A DNA stretch of 64,000 nucleotides from Ditylenchus dipsaci. Lineage: Eukaryota > Nematoda > Chromadorea > Rhabditida > Anguinidae. The DNA is taken from assembly GCA_004194705.1 (NCBI GenBank), contig SADC01000343.1:30089-94088 (forward strand), given 5' to 3'. The first letter of the stretch is position 1, and the number at the start of each line of letters is the position of its first letter. The notes beneath the pieces are model-generated. The model ran no database searches. It was not told the origin of the DNA and was given only the letters and a program-made list of their open reading frames with translations. The position numbers were made by a program, and so were the translations under genes. Below are positions 54,100 through 64,000 of the stretch, in pieces.

Positions 54100-56095
54100 A
54101 TTTTTTGTTTATAGTAGTTTTGGACGGTTTCGGGTGTTTTCATCCGAATTTTTAGTCAATTAATAACGCATCTCATAACCTGAAAAAAATTTAAAAACTC
54201 AAAAAAATTCTGAAAAACCGTCGTTCTGAATCAAAGTGAAGCTATGGTGGATAAACGACTGCAGTTTTTATGAAAGCAAAACATAGTGAATCATTAATTT
54301 TTTTTAAATAAAAAATCGTCGCTACTGTAATATAACCAACCGTAATATAAAAAATGTCAGCTCCTAAATAATACCGAAATTCTACGCCTCGATAGTACTC
54401 ATTTTTTCGGTGGTCGAACCTTGGCTAGCTACCTTGTTTTTCTAAAGTGGTTTTGGTGTGTGAAAATTTTAATCTGGCTCCCTATAAAGTTCTGACTCTA
54501 GGGACTCACTATACGAGTTGACAAATAAATGAAAATATTTTTCAGTATAAGGAGGGCAGGAGGGGGGGGGGTGTGTTTTATATAAAGTAAATATTGTCGA
54601 GTTGGGTTGTCAAGGTTGAGTTGTGTAAAATTAAGGTTAATCATTTTTTCTCTAGCTAATTTACTTTTTTTAGCAAAAATTTTTTTTGTGGCAAATTTTT
54701 TCTGTTGCTAATTTACTTTTTTTGTGGCAAATTTATTTTTTTCTGTAGCAAATCCGATTTTCGTCTGTAGCACATATACTTGAGTTAGTGTGCTTATGTA
54801 TTTCTAAAAATTTAACATCCAATTAGCATTTTTCAACTCCAGTCCAAGTCTATCGATATTTCTACAAAGATTTGCGCGTTGGAAAAGAATATGGTTAATG
54901 TGAAAATACAAAAATACCGTTTTTGCTGATTTCGTACTCTATTTGTCCTTTTTATTTGTTAACCAATAAATGAGATAAACTTTTAAAGGCCCCTCACATT
55001 GCATTTTCAAGGATTAACCGTAAGAAGTATTCCTTGCTTTTCTGAGCGAAATAACCTACCAAGTAGTTGTAAGTCTTTTCTTATAAGTTTCTTTTGATAT
55101 TGAAGCTCAGAAAGAGGGATTGAATTTAACACTAAATTGCAGAGAATGGAAACGAGTAAACTCGTCTATTTGCAACCTAAATAGAGTCCTACTCGTGAGT
55201 TTTACGAGTCAAGACTAGGCTTGGCAGTTCGTATTTTTGTGGGATGTAGGATCGGGATTTTTTAGATTTTTGCAACCTTGAGATTTGGGATTTTGATTTC
55301 TAAAATTTCTGGGACTTCAATCACGGACTTCCAGAAAGTCCATCTAGAATTTGGATTTTTTTAATTAAGAAATCTGAACCGGCGATATTTGGATTTTGGG
55401 CTTTGGACCGATGAAATTTGAGTTTAGGATTTCTGAATTACTAGGTTTTCAATCCCGGGAGCCCCATGGGTTTTCAATCTCACTACCAAGCCCATTCAAG
55501 ACGATGTCAAATTTACATGCAAATTTTACAAATTGATCATACTGTACATGACTCTGATCGAGGCCAGTCGAGTTTAATCAAAACATACTCCTTTTTTCGA
55601 AGCCATCTATAGCTAGTTTTGAAAAAAGGCTTCCGGAAGGGCCGTTGGTATACTAATAATAGTTTTTATTTTGTCATATTAATAAAAAAAAATTACTTGC
55701 TGTTTTGCGAGAAATGGCACGTTATAAATGAGTTTTGGCTAAATTCCCTTAGTCGGTACCCTCGCCAAAACACCAAAAGCATGTTTTTTCGACAATAAAG
55801 CAACTTTATGTGAGTTAGAAACATGTTTTAATTTAGTGAGCTATTAAATGACCACTTGTTGTTTGGAATACTTTGAGAAATAATCATTTCTTTGAAAAAA
55901 CTTATTGTTTTAAGTCTCAAAGTATTCCAAACAACAAGTGGTCAGATAATTGCATCTCTAGAAACTAGAGATGCAGGGCTAGATGTTGAGCAGAAAATTT
56001 TCATTCACCATTGGTAAAACACCGATAAATACTTGGTTTTAAAATTTGGTGCAAGAAAAGAGAATTTTGTTGGTCGAAATGAAATTCAACCCAGA
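54100..56095. other. Repeats; no gene recognised
   Basis: 54320-54360 has a CGTCGCTACTGTAATATA end. 54650-54785 is an array of GCAAATTTACTTTTTT units. 55250-55470 is TTGGGATTTTTGGATTT-like low complexity. 55850-55880 and 55915-55945 pair (ACCACTTGTTGTTTGGAATA). Confidence 0.55.
54650..54785. repeat. Tandem GTAGCAAATTTACTTTTTT array
   Basis: About six units of 18-24 bp with words GTTGCTAATTTAC, GTGGCAAATTT and GTAGCAAATCC separated by T runs. Confidence 0.8.
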
Positions 56096-56097
56096 AG

Positions 56098-56222
56098 AAT
56101 AGCTATTCCAATGGCGACTATTCCAAGAAATATCTACTCCGATGACTACTAAAAAAAGTTCTACTCCAAGAGATTCCTACTCCAAAAAATACTTACTCCA
56201 TCTTTTTTACTCCAATAGATAC
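56098..56222. repeat. Tandem CTACTCCAA array
   Basis: About eight units of 13-20 bp of the form CTATTCCAA or CTACTCCAA plus A-rich spacer. It runs straight into the 56223-56292 palindromic element. A few more units (GACTATTTTTGGA-like) appear inverted near 56500-56585. Confidence 0.75.
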
Positions 56223-56292
56223 TACCCTAAATTCCCACGTATAACAGCCGTGTTATCTATGGGTGCGTGTTATACGCGGCAATTTAGGGTAC
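56223..56292. mobile_element. 70-bp palindromic MITE TACCCTAAATT...AATTTAGGGTA
   Basis: Perfect 11-bp ends around GTATAACAGCCGTG and GTGCGTGTTATACGCGG. Related to the palindrome at 36446-36483. Confidence 0.7.
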
Positions 56293-56641
56293 TCCAACAT
56301 CAAATCAAATCTAATATTTTGTACTTAGGTGAAAGTATACGTTCAAACCTCTTTAACCCTACACCCAGGGGACCGCTTCAGAGTGTCGGGTTATGGGGTG
56401 TCGGATTAAAGAGGACTGAAATTATTCCAAGACCGAGGTGTCGGCTTATCGAGATTTCGCGCTAATTTAAATTTGGTCATTACGGAGTTAGCATGAGTCT
56501 GGAATAGGCTATTTTTGGATTTCTATTTTTCGGAACTGTTCTAGTTTGGAGTTGCACTATTTTGGAGTTGCAAATTTCTGGAGTACAATGACGCTACCGC
56601 TGCAGACTATACACAACTGATCTCGAAAAAAAATTCATATA

Positions 56642-57168
56642 CAGTCAACTCTCGCTATAATATACACCCTCGTGATCGGGGTAGGTGTATATTATAGCGA
56701 GAGTATACTATGGTGATTGTATATTAAAGCGAGAGTAAAAAGCAAAACTCTATTCATATGTATATTATATCGAGTGTAACAGCAAATCATAAGGCACTTT
56801 ATTAAATCCATAATAAAAATTCAATGACTAACCGGGAAGAAATATGTTAGTCACTTTGCTTTTCTTTGCGCTGCTGATTAAAAGGCCTCATCGGAGCAAA
56901 TTAACACAAAAGACAGCAGATATTTGTCTGTCCCTTTTTTTTGTCAAAAAATCGTTGTTTTCTTAAGTGTATATTATAGCAAGAGTAAAATAAAGGAGAG
57001 TGTAACTTCTGAAGTGTTACTATAGCGGGCTGTATATTTTATCGAGTGTATACTATAGCGAGAGTATACTTTCTTGACTTTCTTTGCTGGCCAACACAAA
57101 TACCGCTCAGGTGTATATTATACGAGGTGTATATTATAGCGAGTGTATATTTTAGCGAGAATTGACTG
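56642..57168. mobile_element. 527-bp MITE with TA duplication, TATATTATAGCGAGAG subrepeats
   Basis: CAGTCAACTCTCGCTATAAT at the left and TTTTAGCGAGAATTGACTG at the right, both flanked by TA. GTATATTATAGCGAG and variants recur about eight times, as outer and inner subterminal repeats. Pogo/Tigger-like by end sequence. No transposase. Confidence 0.8.
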
Positions 57169-57569
57169 TATAGGACAACTCAACACAATGATACTGATCT
57201 TTTCGAATACGGAATTCGTTTTCAGGACAACTCATCCATCTAAAACTCATCCTTTTTACAATTCGGCGGAAAAATTTCAAATTATGAGACAATTGACTTC
57301 CAATAACGGTTGATTTTCTGGCAATTTGACCCTCTTGTGTTTCAAAGTGGGACTATTAGGCTTTTGTGTTTTCGTGTCTTTTGTTCATTTCTGGGTCTTT
57401 TCACTTTTTACATAGCCCGCTCGTGTCTTTTTGACTGTGAACTTTTGCACTAAATTCAAATTTTCACCATAAAATGTTTTCCAGTCTCACTATCGTACGT
57501 AAATTTTGTGACAAATCCTGTTTGATGAGACCACATGCACGACTTCACCACCGAACTCCATCTTTGAAT

Positions 57570-57725
57570 TTTGGGCCAGTGATAGCTTGTGTCACTTCGA
57601 AGTGTGCCACTTCAAATTGTGCCAAAATTAAGTGAACTATTCAGTTATTTTGAACTCAATCATTCACTTAATTTTGGCAAAATTTGAATTGGCACAGTTC
57701 GCATTGACACAAGCTATCGCTGCCG
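57570..57725. repeat. Foldback hairpin
   Basis: ATAGCTTGTGTCACTTCGAA (57580) pairs with GACACAAGCTATCG (57706), and CACTTAATTTTGG pairs with CCAAAATTAAGTG across a 30-bp loop. It lies just 3' of the endonuclease G-like gene. Confidence 0.75.
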
Positions 57726-57779
57726 AATTTTGAAACAGTGTACTTGGCTATCTCCTTTAATGCCTTATAGATCAACTAA

Positions 57780-58056
57780 TCACAAACAAGAATAAGAATT
57801 TTTAACAAGAGGTTCTGTCTTTAGAAATGTCTTCTCCATGCATTTAACAATTGCGTTAGCTGGTAATTTCGAGAATAGAGTCCCTCCAATGGCCGATTCG
57901 ATGCTGTCTAGCGGAATAAAGAATTCGTCTAACGGTGTCTCGTGTGGATCTTTGTTTGGCAATCGATAGCATTCTAGCTCAAACTTTCCCGAACTTGATT
58001 CAACCAATATAACTTTGAAGAAATGCGCTTGGAACAGACTCTGTTTAGCCGATAGT
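57780..58056 (-). CDS. ENDOG: Endonuclease G-like last exon, intact
   Basis: Acceptor AATTTGCAG. 92 codons without a shift: SAKQSLFQAHFFKVILVE...ELECYRLPN...LDEFFIPLDSIESAI, matching the C-terminal HFFKV and 'F.VP...IE.A' blocks of the family. It then has about 30 extra residues before TAG. Confidence 0.8.
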
Positions 58057-58751
58057 CTGCAAATTTGACGTGATAAAAACTGCTGAGTTTAATAGACGGT
58101 GATGTACGACAGATAAGGTACTTTTTCTCCTTCTATAAGTTTTCACTTCTCTACACATTATTTTATGTAAGTTCAAAATCATTTAGAAACTCTTTATTAT
58201 TATAGGATCTAATATATACTTCATAGGGTTTTCTTTTTTAAAAACGGGTTTAAATTTCAGTGTTTGCTGGTTATACATCCTTGCCCTAACTTTCTCATCT
58301 GTAGCAACCAGTTGTGCTGTATATTATAACGTGTTGTAACATTCATCAAAAAAGTTTACAGTAGTGACACCTGGAATTTTTAATTTATCAAGAATGTAAA
58401 ATCAGTGTCTCGGACTTTTGTGCAGACATATTTATAGTCTGGTAAAAACAGTGAACGGATTTGTATTGATAAAAAATAAAAAAGAGTAAGAAAAAACATT
58501 TATTCTAGAACCGATCTGATATCTACTTTTTGGTCTTAGGCATGTTTGATATTTTGAGTCTTGTTTTTTTGACTTTTAAAAGTTTGTCAATATATCAAAA
58601 TATCAAATCAAAGATGAATAAAATAAAATGAATGTATTAAACTTTTGTGAGCCAGGAAAAACTCAAAAAAAACGCTTTCCAAAAACTAAAAAAAGGAAAT
58701 TAGATTCATCAGTACCAGATTGATAATTTTTCTTGAATATTGAATATTTAA

Positions 58752-58985
58752 CGCTACTGGAATAGAGCCCTCCCGGAAAAATCTACTGGAATATACCCTC
58801 GCCAATAAATTTTGGAGGGTACCTGAAAGTTTCAGGCTGAAACCATAATTTTAGAGGAAAAAAGTTGTACAAAAGACTTTGTAGTAATGCTAGCCCGAGC
58901 CTAAACCAAAGCCTAAGCCTGAATTATTTGGTGGGATATTTTCCAGTAGCGCTTTTTGGAGAGTATATTCCAGTAGCGCCGAATA
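58752..58985. mobile_element. Small GGCGCTACTGGAATA element in an EndoG-like intron
   Basis: Left ACGCTACTGGAATAGAG and right TATATTCCAGTAGCGCC are inverted. Inner CTACTGGAATATACCC pairs with GGGATATTTTCCAGTAG. Carries the AGCCTAAGCCTGAATTA words also near 521-540. Confidence 0.8.
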
Positions 58986-59659
58986 TTTCTAGGGCTAATA
59001 ACAAAAATCTTTGAGTACCATTATAAGCCTTTTTGGGAGAAGGAAGAGGGATCTCGCACCAAATTAGAAAAAATAAAAAAAGATTACCATTTGCTTTTGT
59101 CGTCAAGACCATTTTTATGAAGGTAGAGTGGGCCGGTGAAATATGAACGTTTTCATTCTTCTTCGCGAGTTGCCTAAACATATGATATAATGTCGGTCTT
59201 TTATGTGTATCGATAACAACAAAATTTCACCGGGCATACTTCTCCAACATACTCTATTTTTCCACGGTTGAATTCACGAACTTGTGGCGTCATATTAAGC
59301 AAGAAAATGACTCGTCTGTAGACATCTGAGATCTTGAGTAGTTCCGGCGCAAGCCAAATGACCTTTGTCGTAGCCGCTGTTCTGATAAAAAAAATACAAG
59401 ATTTTTAAATGCATGCGGATCAAAAGAACTCACTGCGTAATCAGAATTTGCTGCTCTCTCCGGTGCTGCAATGTCTGCGTAGATAGAAACTACTTTTCTG
59501 TCTCGACACATTTGGATCCTGAATTAGACGAGTCGGCGTCAAATGCTCCATCACCCAATTCGCATTGCGAGACTTCGGATATATAAGAGATGACAAAGTC
59601 ATCGAAGATATGCAAATTTGTGCTTGTTGGATAGCATTAGCGCATTATTTCCTCGTTCT

Positions 59660-59950
59660 ATTCGGCCATCCACCTCTTTTGCATTGGTCACATTTAGCAG
59701 TTTTTCTTCCAGCTCACAGACTTTGGTGGAATTGCTCAACACTTGGAAGTTTGAGTAGTAAAAAGCGAGCTCAATATTCGCAATATTCGCCGTATTTTCC
59801 ATATTTGCGCTTGTGCATCTTCCAAAGTTTTCTGTCCTTCGAGACTCATGGTTATGGCATACTGAGGAAAGTCGTTGCAAAAAATGAAACCCAGCGCTTC
59901 TTTTGTTCCTTTTGCATTCTTTTTTTCTTGATACATCTTTATGCGTGACT
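59660..59950 (-). CDS. Probable 5' coding remnants of the endonuclease G-like gene
   Basis: Two long overlapping minus-strand frames (one with NDFPQYAITMSLEGQKTLED, one with FQVLSNSTKVCELEEKLLNV and GRIERGNNALMLSNKH) have coding-like composition and lead towards the SRNANWV block. They need at least one frame change to connect. Assignment to the same gene is inference only. Confidence 0.35.
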
Positions 59951-60317
59951 GTTTGGATACAAAGCTAAAAATTTAAATTCATCATTCTAGCATTATTGGT
60001 GAGTTGACGAGAACATAGTGTCTTACATTGCAAATATTAAGGCGTGCTCTGTAGGATGGAATAGGCAAGAACTTCTTACACGCAGTATACGTAAGAAGTC
60101 AGTCAAATTTAAGACTATTGGTAGTGAACTTCATTGAATAAGACGTTGATTATGTAGTTAAAGTTTTAGCTCGATTAAATGACCAAAATACGAGAGCAAA
60201 ATATATTTTAGATACACTGAAATCTGTTACAAGCGACTGCATACGACTCGGCCAAACACGACTCGGTACCACGACTCGGTACACATTTTTATAAATTGTT
60301 AACGCTTATTTCATATA

Positions 60318-60482
60318 CAGTCAAACTCGATAATCCGCCACCCCATGGGACCGATCCGAGGTGGCGGATTATCGAGGTGGCGGTTAACGGGGGTAAACTT
60401 TATTGAGTTTCTCTGACGGCCAACCAAATCGGCTTATCGAGGGTGGCGGTTTAGCGGGTGGCGGATTATCGAGGTTTGACTG
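60318..60482. mobile_element. 165-bp MITE with TA duplication
   Basis: CAGTCAAACTCGATAATCCG...GGATTATCGAGGTTTGACTG flanked by TA on both sides. GGTGGCGGATTATCGAGG repeats inside. Confidence 0.8.
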
Positions 60483-60484
60483 TA

Positions 60485-61045
60485 CCCCTCCCCATTAAAC
60501 TTTCTTTAAAGTGTTTCCAAACACCCTAATATCGACCTGAAATGGCCTCAGAAGTCCAAAAAGGCATAATGTTTGAGTTCTGGTCAATAAAAAGTTGGGT
60601 TTGGGCATTTTGAATTTTCGACTTTTTTCAGCTGCTTTATCATGTTTTCAACTCGGGCCGTGGAAAAAAGAGACTCTAAATGCAGTTTCGATCAATATTC
60701 TTGCTCAGAATTATGTCTAAGGTAAGTGAGTGCGCGCATCTCCAACCAAGAAAGCCGCCTGGATGCATGAAAAAAGCATGCATATCAGAGTTTATTCATG
60801 CGATAGGCCCCAGTCAACAAAAACTATGGTTCAACATCTTTCCTTTAACGCTAAATTGCCTGTTTTCGTCCTTTTGCCACTTCAATACAGCCCTTTAACC
60901 TTTTAAAAGTACGTGGACCCAAAACTTAAGCTTTTAGTGTCTAGAACCGCCAAAATTCTTTTTGACTTTCTGGGACATTTTCATGTTGTTAAAGGGTGTT
61001 CGGAAACGCTTTAAGAAAAGTTGAATGAGAAGGAGGGGTATTGAA
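60485..61045. mobile_element. Degraded GGCGCTACT/poly-C family element
   Basis: Contains the core inverted relative to 46098-47052 (GTCTAAGGTAAGTGAGTGCG, GCATGAAAAAAGCATGCATA, GTTCAACATCTTTCC). Flanks share GTGTTTCCAAACACCCTAATATCGACC with 19600 and 29035. Poly-C ends are mostly lost. Confidence 0.65.
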
Positions 61046-61480
61046 ATAGCATTAACTATTTGCGGTGAAAGTGGCGAGTCGTATTTGTACCGAGTCGTGG
61101 TCATACCGTTTCAAGCACACCTAAAAAAGTATGTTCCATCTAGGGTCTGATCTTTTTCATACCGCATTTTTATGCTTTTGCAAGTTATGTTTGACTGTTT
61201 GTTTTAGTTCAAAATTACAATTTTGTTGATCGTTTTTCAGAAGCCTTGACGCTTTTTCCTCCAAAAAAGCAAACGATTGAATAAAGCAGCGTTTTAAAGT
61301 TACTACCTTGAATCGTGATTCTGCTTTCCACAGGTCGTTTGAAGTTTTTAAAAAAACGATCGGCAAAATTGTTATTCTTTGCGATTTTAAAAATTAGACT
61401 GTCAAAACAGAACTAAAAAAGTACAAAAGTCAGGGCGAAAATGTCAAATATGTCCAAAGCTTTTACAAAATATCAAAATA
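61046..61480. other. Repeat-derived; no gene recognised
   Basis: AAAAAACGATCGGCAAAATTG...GACTGTCAAAACAGAACTAA (61350-61410) resembles the inner arm of 9543-10212, so this is a remnant of that family. Confidence 0.5.
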
Positions 61481-61621
61481 TCTAAAGGTCACATACCAAC
61501 TGTTTTTCATTGTTAAATATAGTTGTATTATTTAAAACAAAATTTAAAAATAGCAAATCACATCGCTTTAATTGACTACAAACAACACTTACACTGCGCT
61601 GCTCCTTAGCTTCTGTTATGC

Positions 61622-62697
61622 TCATTCCACGCTTGTTGTATGGGATCTTATCGGCCGCTTTGCTTCTTCGGTGACTGCTGAAAACAAATTGTTGATGTGC
61701 TGAATCTTCAACATGCATTGATTGTTTAGGATACATTTGTAAAGTGGCAATCTCTGTGTTGTTCATTAAATGTACATGTTATATACTAGAGTCATTCAGT
61801 AGACTTTTTAACTTACATGTGAAATCCTCGAAACCCAAACTTTTCATCTGGTAATTTTGAAATAGCATTGAATTGAGCAGACTTTAAACAAGCGAAATAA
61901 AAGTCTCGTTAAAATCGCATCAATACAAATTAGGCTTAGTTTCGTCTGAAAACGCTTTCACAATAGGCCAGTATCAGCAGCAAGGGGGTTAAGTCTAACA
62001 CTGACTTGACCTGACTTTCAATTACTGCTGCTGACATTCAAGTGCCCGACTTGAAGTAATTCTGAACTAATCAATTAACCGAAACCATGGATAAGTATTT
62101 ACCGTTTTCTTCGCTGTTCTCGCTACTCAGTGAACGCTTTGCAGCACTTTGACTGGCAATGCTTTTCTTCTTCTCGGTGAGTGTCAGCGACTCCAGCGTC
62201 TAATAATAACAATAATTACTTGAACAGGTGCACCGAAAACAAAAAAATTACCAAACGATGTTGTAGCCACATCTAAATAGCTCGATTCTTGTGAACTTCT
62301 TGGCAGACGTTGTGCATCACATAGATCGGCTTGCGTTTTTACCACTTTCTTGTCACCGCTGCAGAGAGATCTAAAGTGAAACAGGTAATAAAAACTTTTT
62401 CCATATTTATTGTTACCCAAAGGTTGTGCGAAGGGATATCTTCATCTTCTCTTGCATCGAGTTAGCGCGCCAGGGACGTCTAAAACTAACTTTTTACATC
62501 GAAATTCACTTCCACGTTTGTTTTTACCCATTGACGTGTGGGGCATTTTTCGAGTCGCTTCCGCTTCATCTTCATCTGGTCAGCTCTGCCAGGGACGTCT
62601 ACAAACAACCAATAGGAAAACTATTTTAACTTAATTTACCCATAGGACGTTTGGCAGAATCTTTGGCATCTTCTTGTTTCATTTGAGTGTGCAACTG
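61622..62697 (-). CDS. Possible multi-exon gene of short exons, unknown product
   Basis: A series of short minus-strand stretches bounded by good splice sites: complement(62640-62697) QLHTQMKQEDAKDSAKRPM, (62252-62370) SLCSGDKKVVKTQADLCDAQ..., (62103-62199) TLESLTLTEKKKSIASQSAAKRS..., and a terminal (61622-61677) VTEEAKRPIRSHTTSVE plus TGA. Several end in G|GT (phase 1), and AKR[PS] recurs. The frame breaks between the second and third pieces unless a weak donor is used. Two further exon-like pieces between 62425 and 62605 both begin GACGTCCCTGGC, apparently duplicated. I do not recognise the protein; it is charged and probably disordered. It may continue beyond the window. Confidence 0.35.
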
Positions 62698-62993
62698 CTG
62701 AAAACAGATGTTAAAATTATTATATTTTTTTGTGCAGAACCGAAAATCAATATAAAAAGTTGAAAACCGAAATAAAACGTCGATTCGACAACTTTGTTCT
62801 TTAGAGAATTGGTGGGACATCAAATTTGTTTTCTTTACAAAAATGTCAGTCGACATTTTTTCCAAAAATTTGTTGCTCACAAGTTTGTAGCGACATTTTC
62901 ACCGAAAAAAAAGAAAATTATTGCCTGAAATTTTTTTTAAAATAGGAGGGGATGGGGTGAAGGTGGATTTCAAGAGGATGGGACATTAATGCT

Positions 62994-63326
62994 CATTCAG
63001 AAACCCGGAGTTGAGTCGGAGTTGGAGTATTTGGCATTGTAACACACTTTACTGCAACTTTAACGCCAACTCCGATCTAACTCCAACGCGTTCATGAAGT
63101 CGTAGTTGAGTATCTTAATTGGTACACTTTAAAGAAAAAAATAGGTTTGAGATATTGATTGCGGCAGCCTTGCAACTTTGAGTCTGGATAATCAAGAAGC
63201 TTAAAAATAAAAAAATTGGCGAAAAAGCGCGCATACTCTAGAAATACTCTGACTCGGTTTCGTGAAAAGTAGGAGTTCATCGTGACACCTTTCCTCCAAC
63301 TCCTACTCCGGGTTTCTAAACGAGTA
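62994..63326. mobile_element. Inverted-repeat element, AAACCCGGAGTTG ends
   Basis: CAGAAACCCGGAGTTGAGTC (62998) pairs with CTCCTACTCCGGGTTTCTAAA (63298). AACTCCGA.CTAACTCCAAC words repeat inside. Confidence 0.7.
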
Positions 63327-63329
63327 TCA

Positions 63330-63385
63330 TATACGCACCATCCAAGTTACAGGTTCGAATACCACCGGTGCATACCTTATTTTTT
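63330..63385 (+). repeat. tRNA-like B-box module
   Basis: ATATACGCACCATCCAAGTT followed by ACAGGTTCGAATACCACCGG. GGTTCGAATACC is a near-perfect pol III B box. No matching A box or folded tRNA seen. Confidence 0.55.
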
Positions 63386-64000
63386 ACTCCCTTTTTTTGG
63401 TATAGAATGAAATTATCTTTAGGTCTTGCTATCTGACAGGACTGTAGACGCAGGGTTTCCCATCTACTGGATCTGGTTCACAGGCTAAAACTTACAGGAG
63501 AAGTACCCAAACTGATGATTTTAGAAAACATTGAGTCATGGTTTTCGACTGTAGAATCAGTTTACTAAAATGGAGTGAAAAAATTAGGGGTGCACCTAGT
63601 ATATTCGAACCTGCGACCTAGACGATGCTTATATAATGTCCCCAATGTTTAAAAAAGCAAAAATTGCAAACAAACATTGAAAATCCATAAATATAAAACG
63701 CCCAAAGTGTGAAATCGAATTTGCAAAAATTTTTATTAGTGCCATCTTGTTTATTTTTGTCGATCCCGCCCAGCCAATTTCGCGCTAAAATCTCTTCTTA
63801 AAGTCGGACTGATCAATTACTACATCGATCAGAATGGTTATGAGTAATTAGTGCGTCGCAATGAGTACGTTGGTAATGAGTGCGTCAGTGAGGGGCAATT
63901 TTCCACCGAATAATTTTCCACCGCCGTAACTCAATTTCTATTTTCACAACAGACTTCTTCTGTGAGAGTAGTAACCAAAGTCACTAACTATTACATGCAG
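63386..64000. other. No gene recognised
   Basis: A minus-strand copy of the B-box module (GTCTAGGTCGCAGGTTCGAA) lies at 63598-63640. The last 150 bp have AATGAGTGCGTC/AATGAGTACG repeats and AATTTTCCACCG twice, without coding signal. Confidence 0.5.

Larger units (their letters stand above)
57780..59660 (-). pseudogene. ENDOG: Endonuclease G-like nuclease, multiply frameshifted
   Basis: Endonuclease G is a mitochondrial DNA/RNA non-specific nuclease with a DRGH active site. On the minus strand: about 59434-59660 encodes SRNANWVMEHLTPTRL and, after a shift, IAAPERAANSDYA. 59253-59381 encodes NSGYDKGHLACAGTTQ (the active-site His kept, Arg replaced by Lys), MSTDESF and LLNMTPQVREFNRGKIE, in three frames. 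59088-59173 encodes QLAKKNENVHI and TGPLYLHKNG in two frames. 57780-58056 encodes FQAHFFKVILVESSSGKFEL and FFIPLDSIESAIG up to the stop. At least four single-base shifts are needed, and joining the last two exons makes TGA. This is a decayed copy or a badly called region. Identity of the family is firm. Confidence 0.8.

Noticed and set aside
59565..59948. 127-codon plus-strand frame
   Set aside because: It lies opposite the endonuclease G-like coding strand, which carries the recognisable family blocks; an antisense shadow.
1..64000. An anti-phage, toxin or other cassette-type system
   Set aside because: The window is animal nuclear DNA with dispersed single genes; nothing resembles a linked functional cassette. 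The novel candidates are the repeat families.

Overview
This is a repeat-crowded, AT-rich nuclear window from an animal, almost certainly an invertebrate. The genes are split by GT-AG introns, many of which are only 46-57 bp. The recognisable genes are animal ones: prominin, cytohesin and endonuclease G. I cannot fix the phylum from the sequence, and I saw no spliced leader, rRNA or complete tRNA gene. There are no prokaryotic operons and no CRISPR.

Layout. 1-4035: repeats and no recognised gene. 4036-16598 (+): a complete 15-exon prominin gene, 908 residues, with five membrane segments and every splice phase consistent. 16599-25290: repeats, a frameshifted BED-finger gene (18549-19041) and a decayed inverted copy of prominin exon 2 (22410-22880). 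25293-30470 (-): a three-exon F-box gene of 309 residues. 31497-31715 (-): a small zinc-finger-like reading frame. 34274-35226: a hAT element with a perfect 8-bp target duplication. 35892-36419 (-): Cys/His-rich exons, possibly from piggyBac. 36490-44400: almost only foldback and dispersed repeats. 44410-52511 (-): seven exons of a cytohesin (Sec7 plus PH Arf exchange factor), with a deleted mariner element and large foldbacks in its introns. 52560-57780: repeats, including GC-rich CCG arrays. 57780-59660 (-): an endonuclease G-like gene with several frameshifts. 60300-64000: repeats and a low-confidence multi-exon minus-strand gene (61622-62697).

The genes are unrelated housekeeping or membrane genes and do not form a functional cluster. 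The unusual content is the repeat fraction. Dozens of inverted-repeat elements fall into several structural families: poly-C elements starting GGCGCTACT, TA-duplicating CAGTCAAACCTCG elements, ACCGTATTTTCTCTAATAA elements, and foldbacks whose arms carry short 'word plus A/T run' tandem arrays. They sit inside introns and inside one another. One intron (46084-47097) is a roughly 52-bp intron carrying a 955-bp element with a 7-bp target duplication. This suggests that the long introns here are short ancestral introns inflated by insertions.
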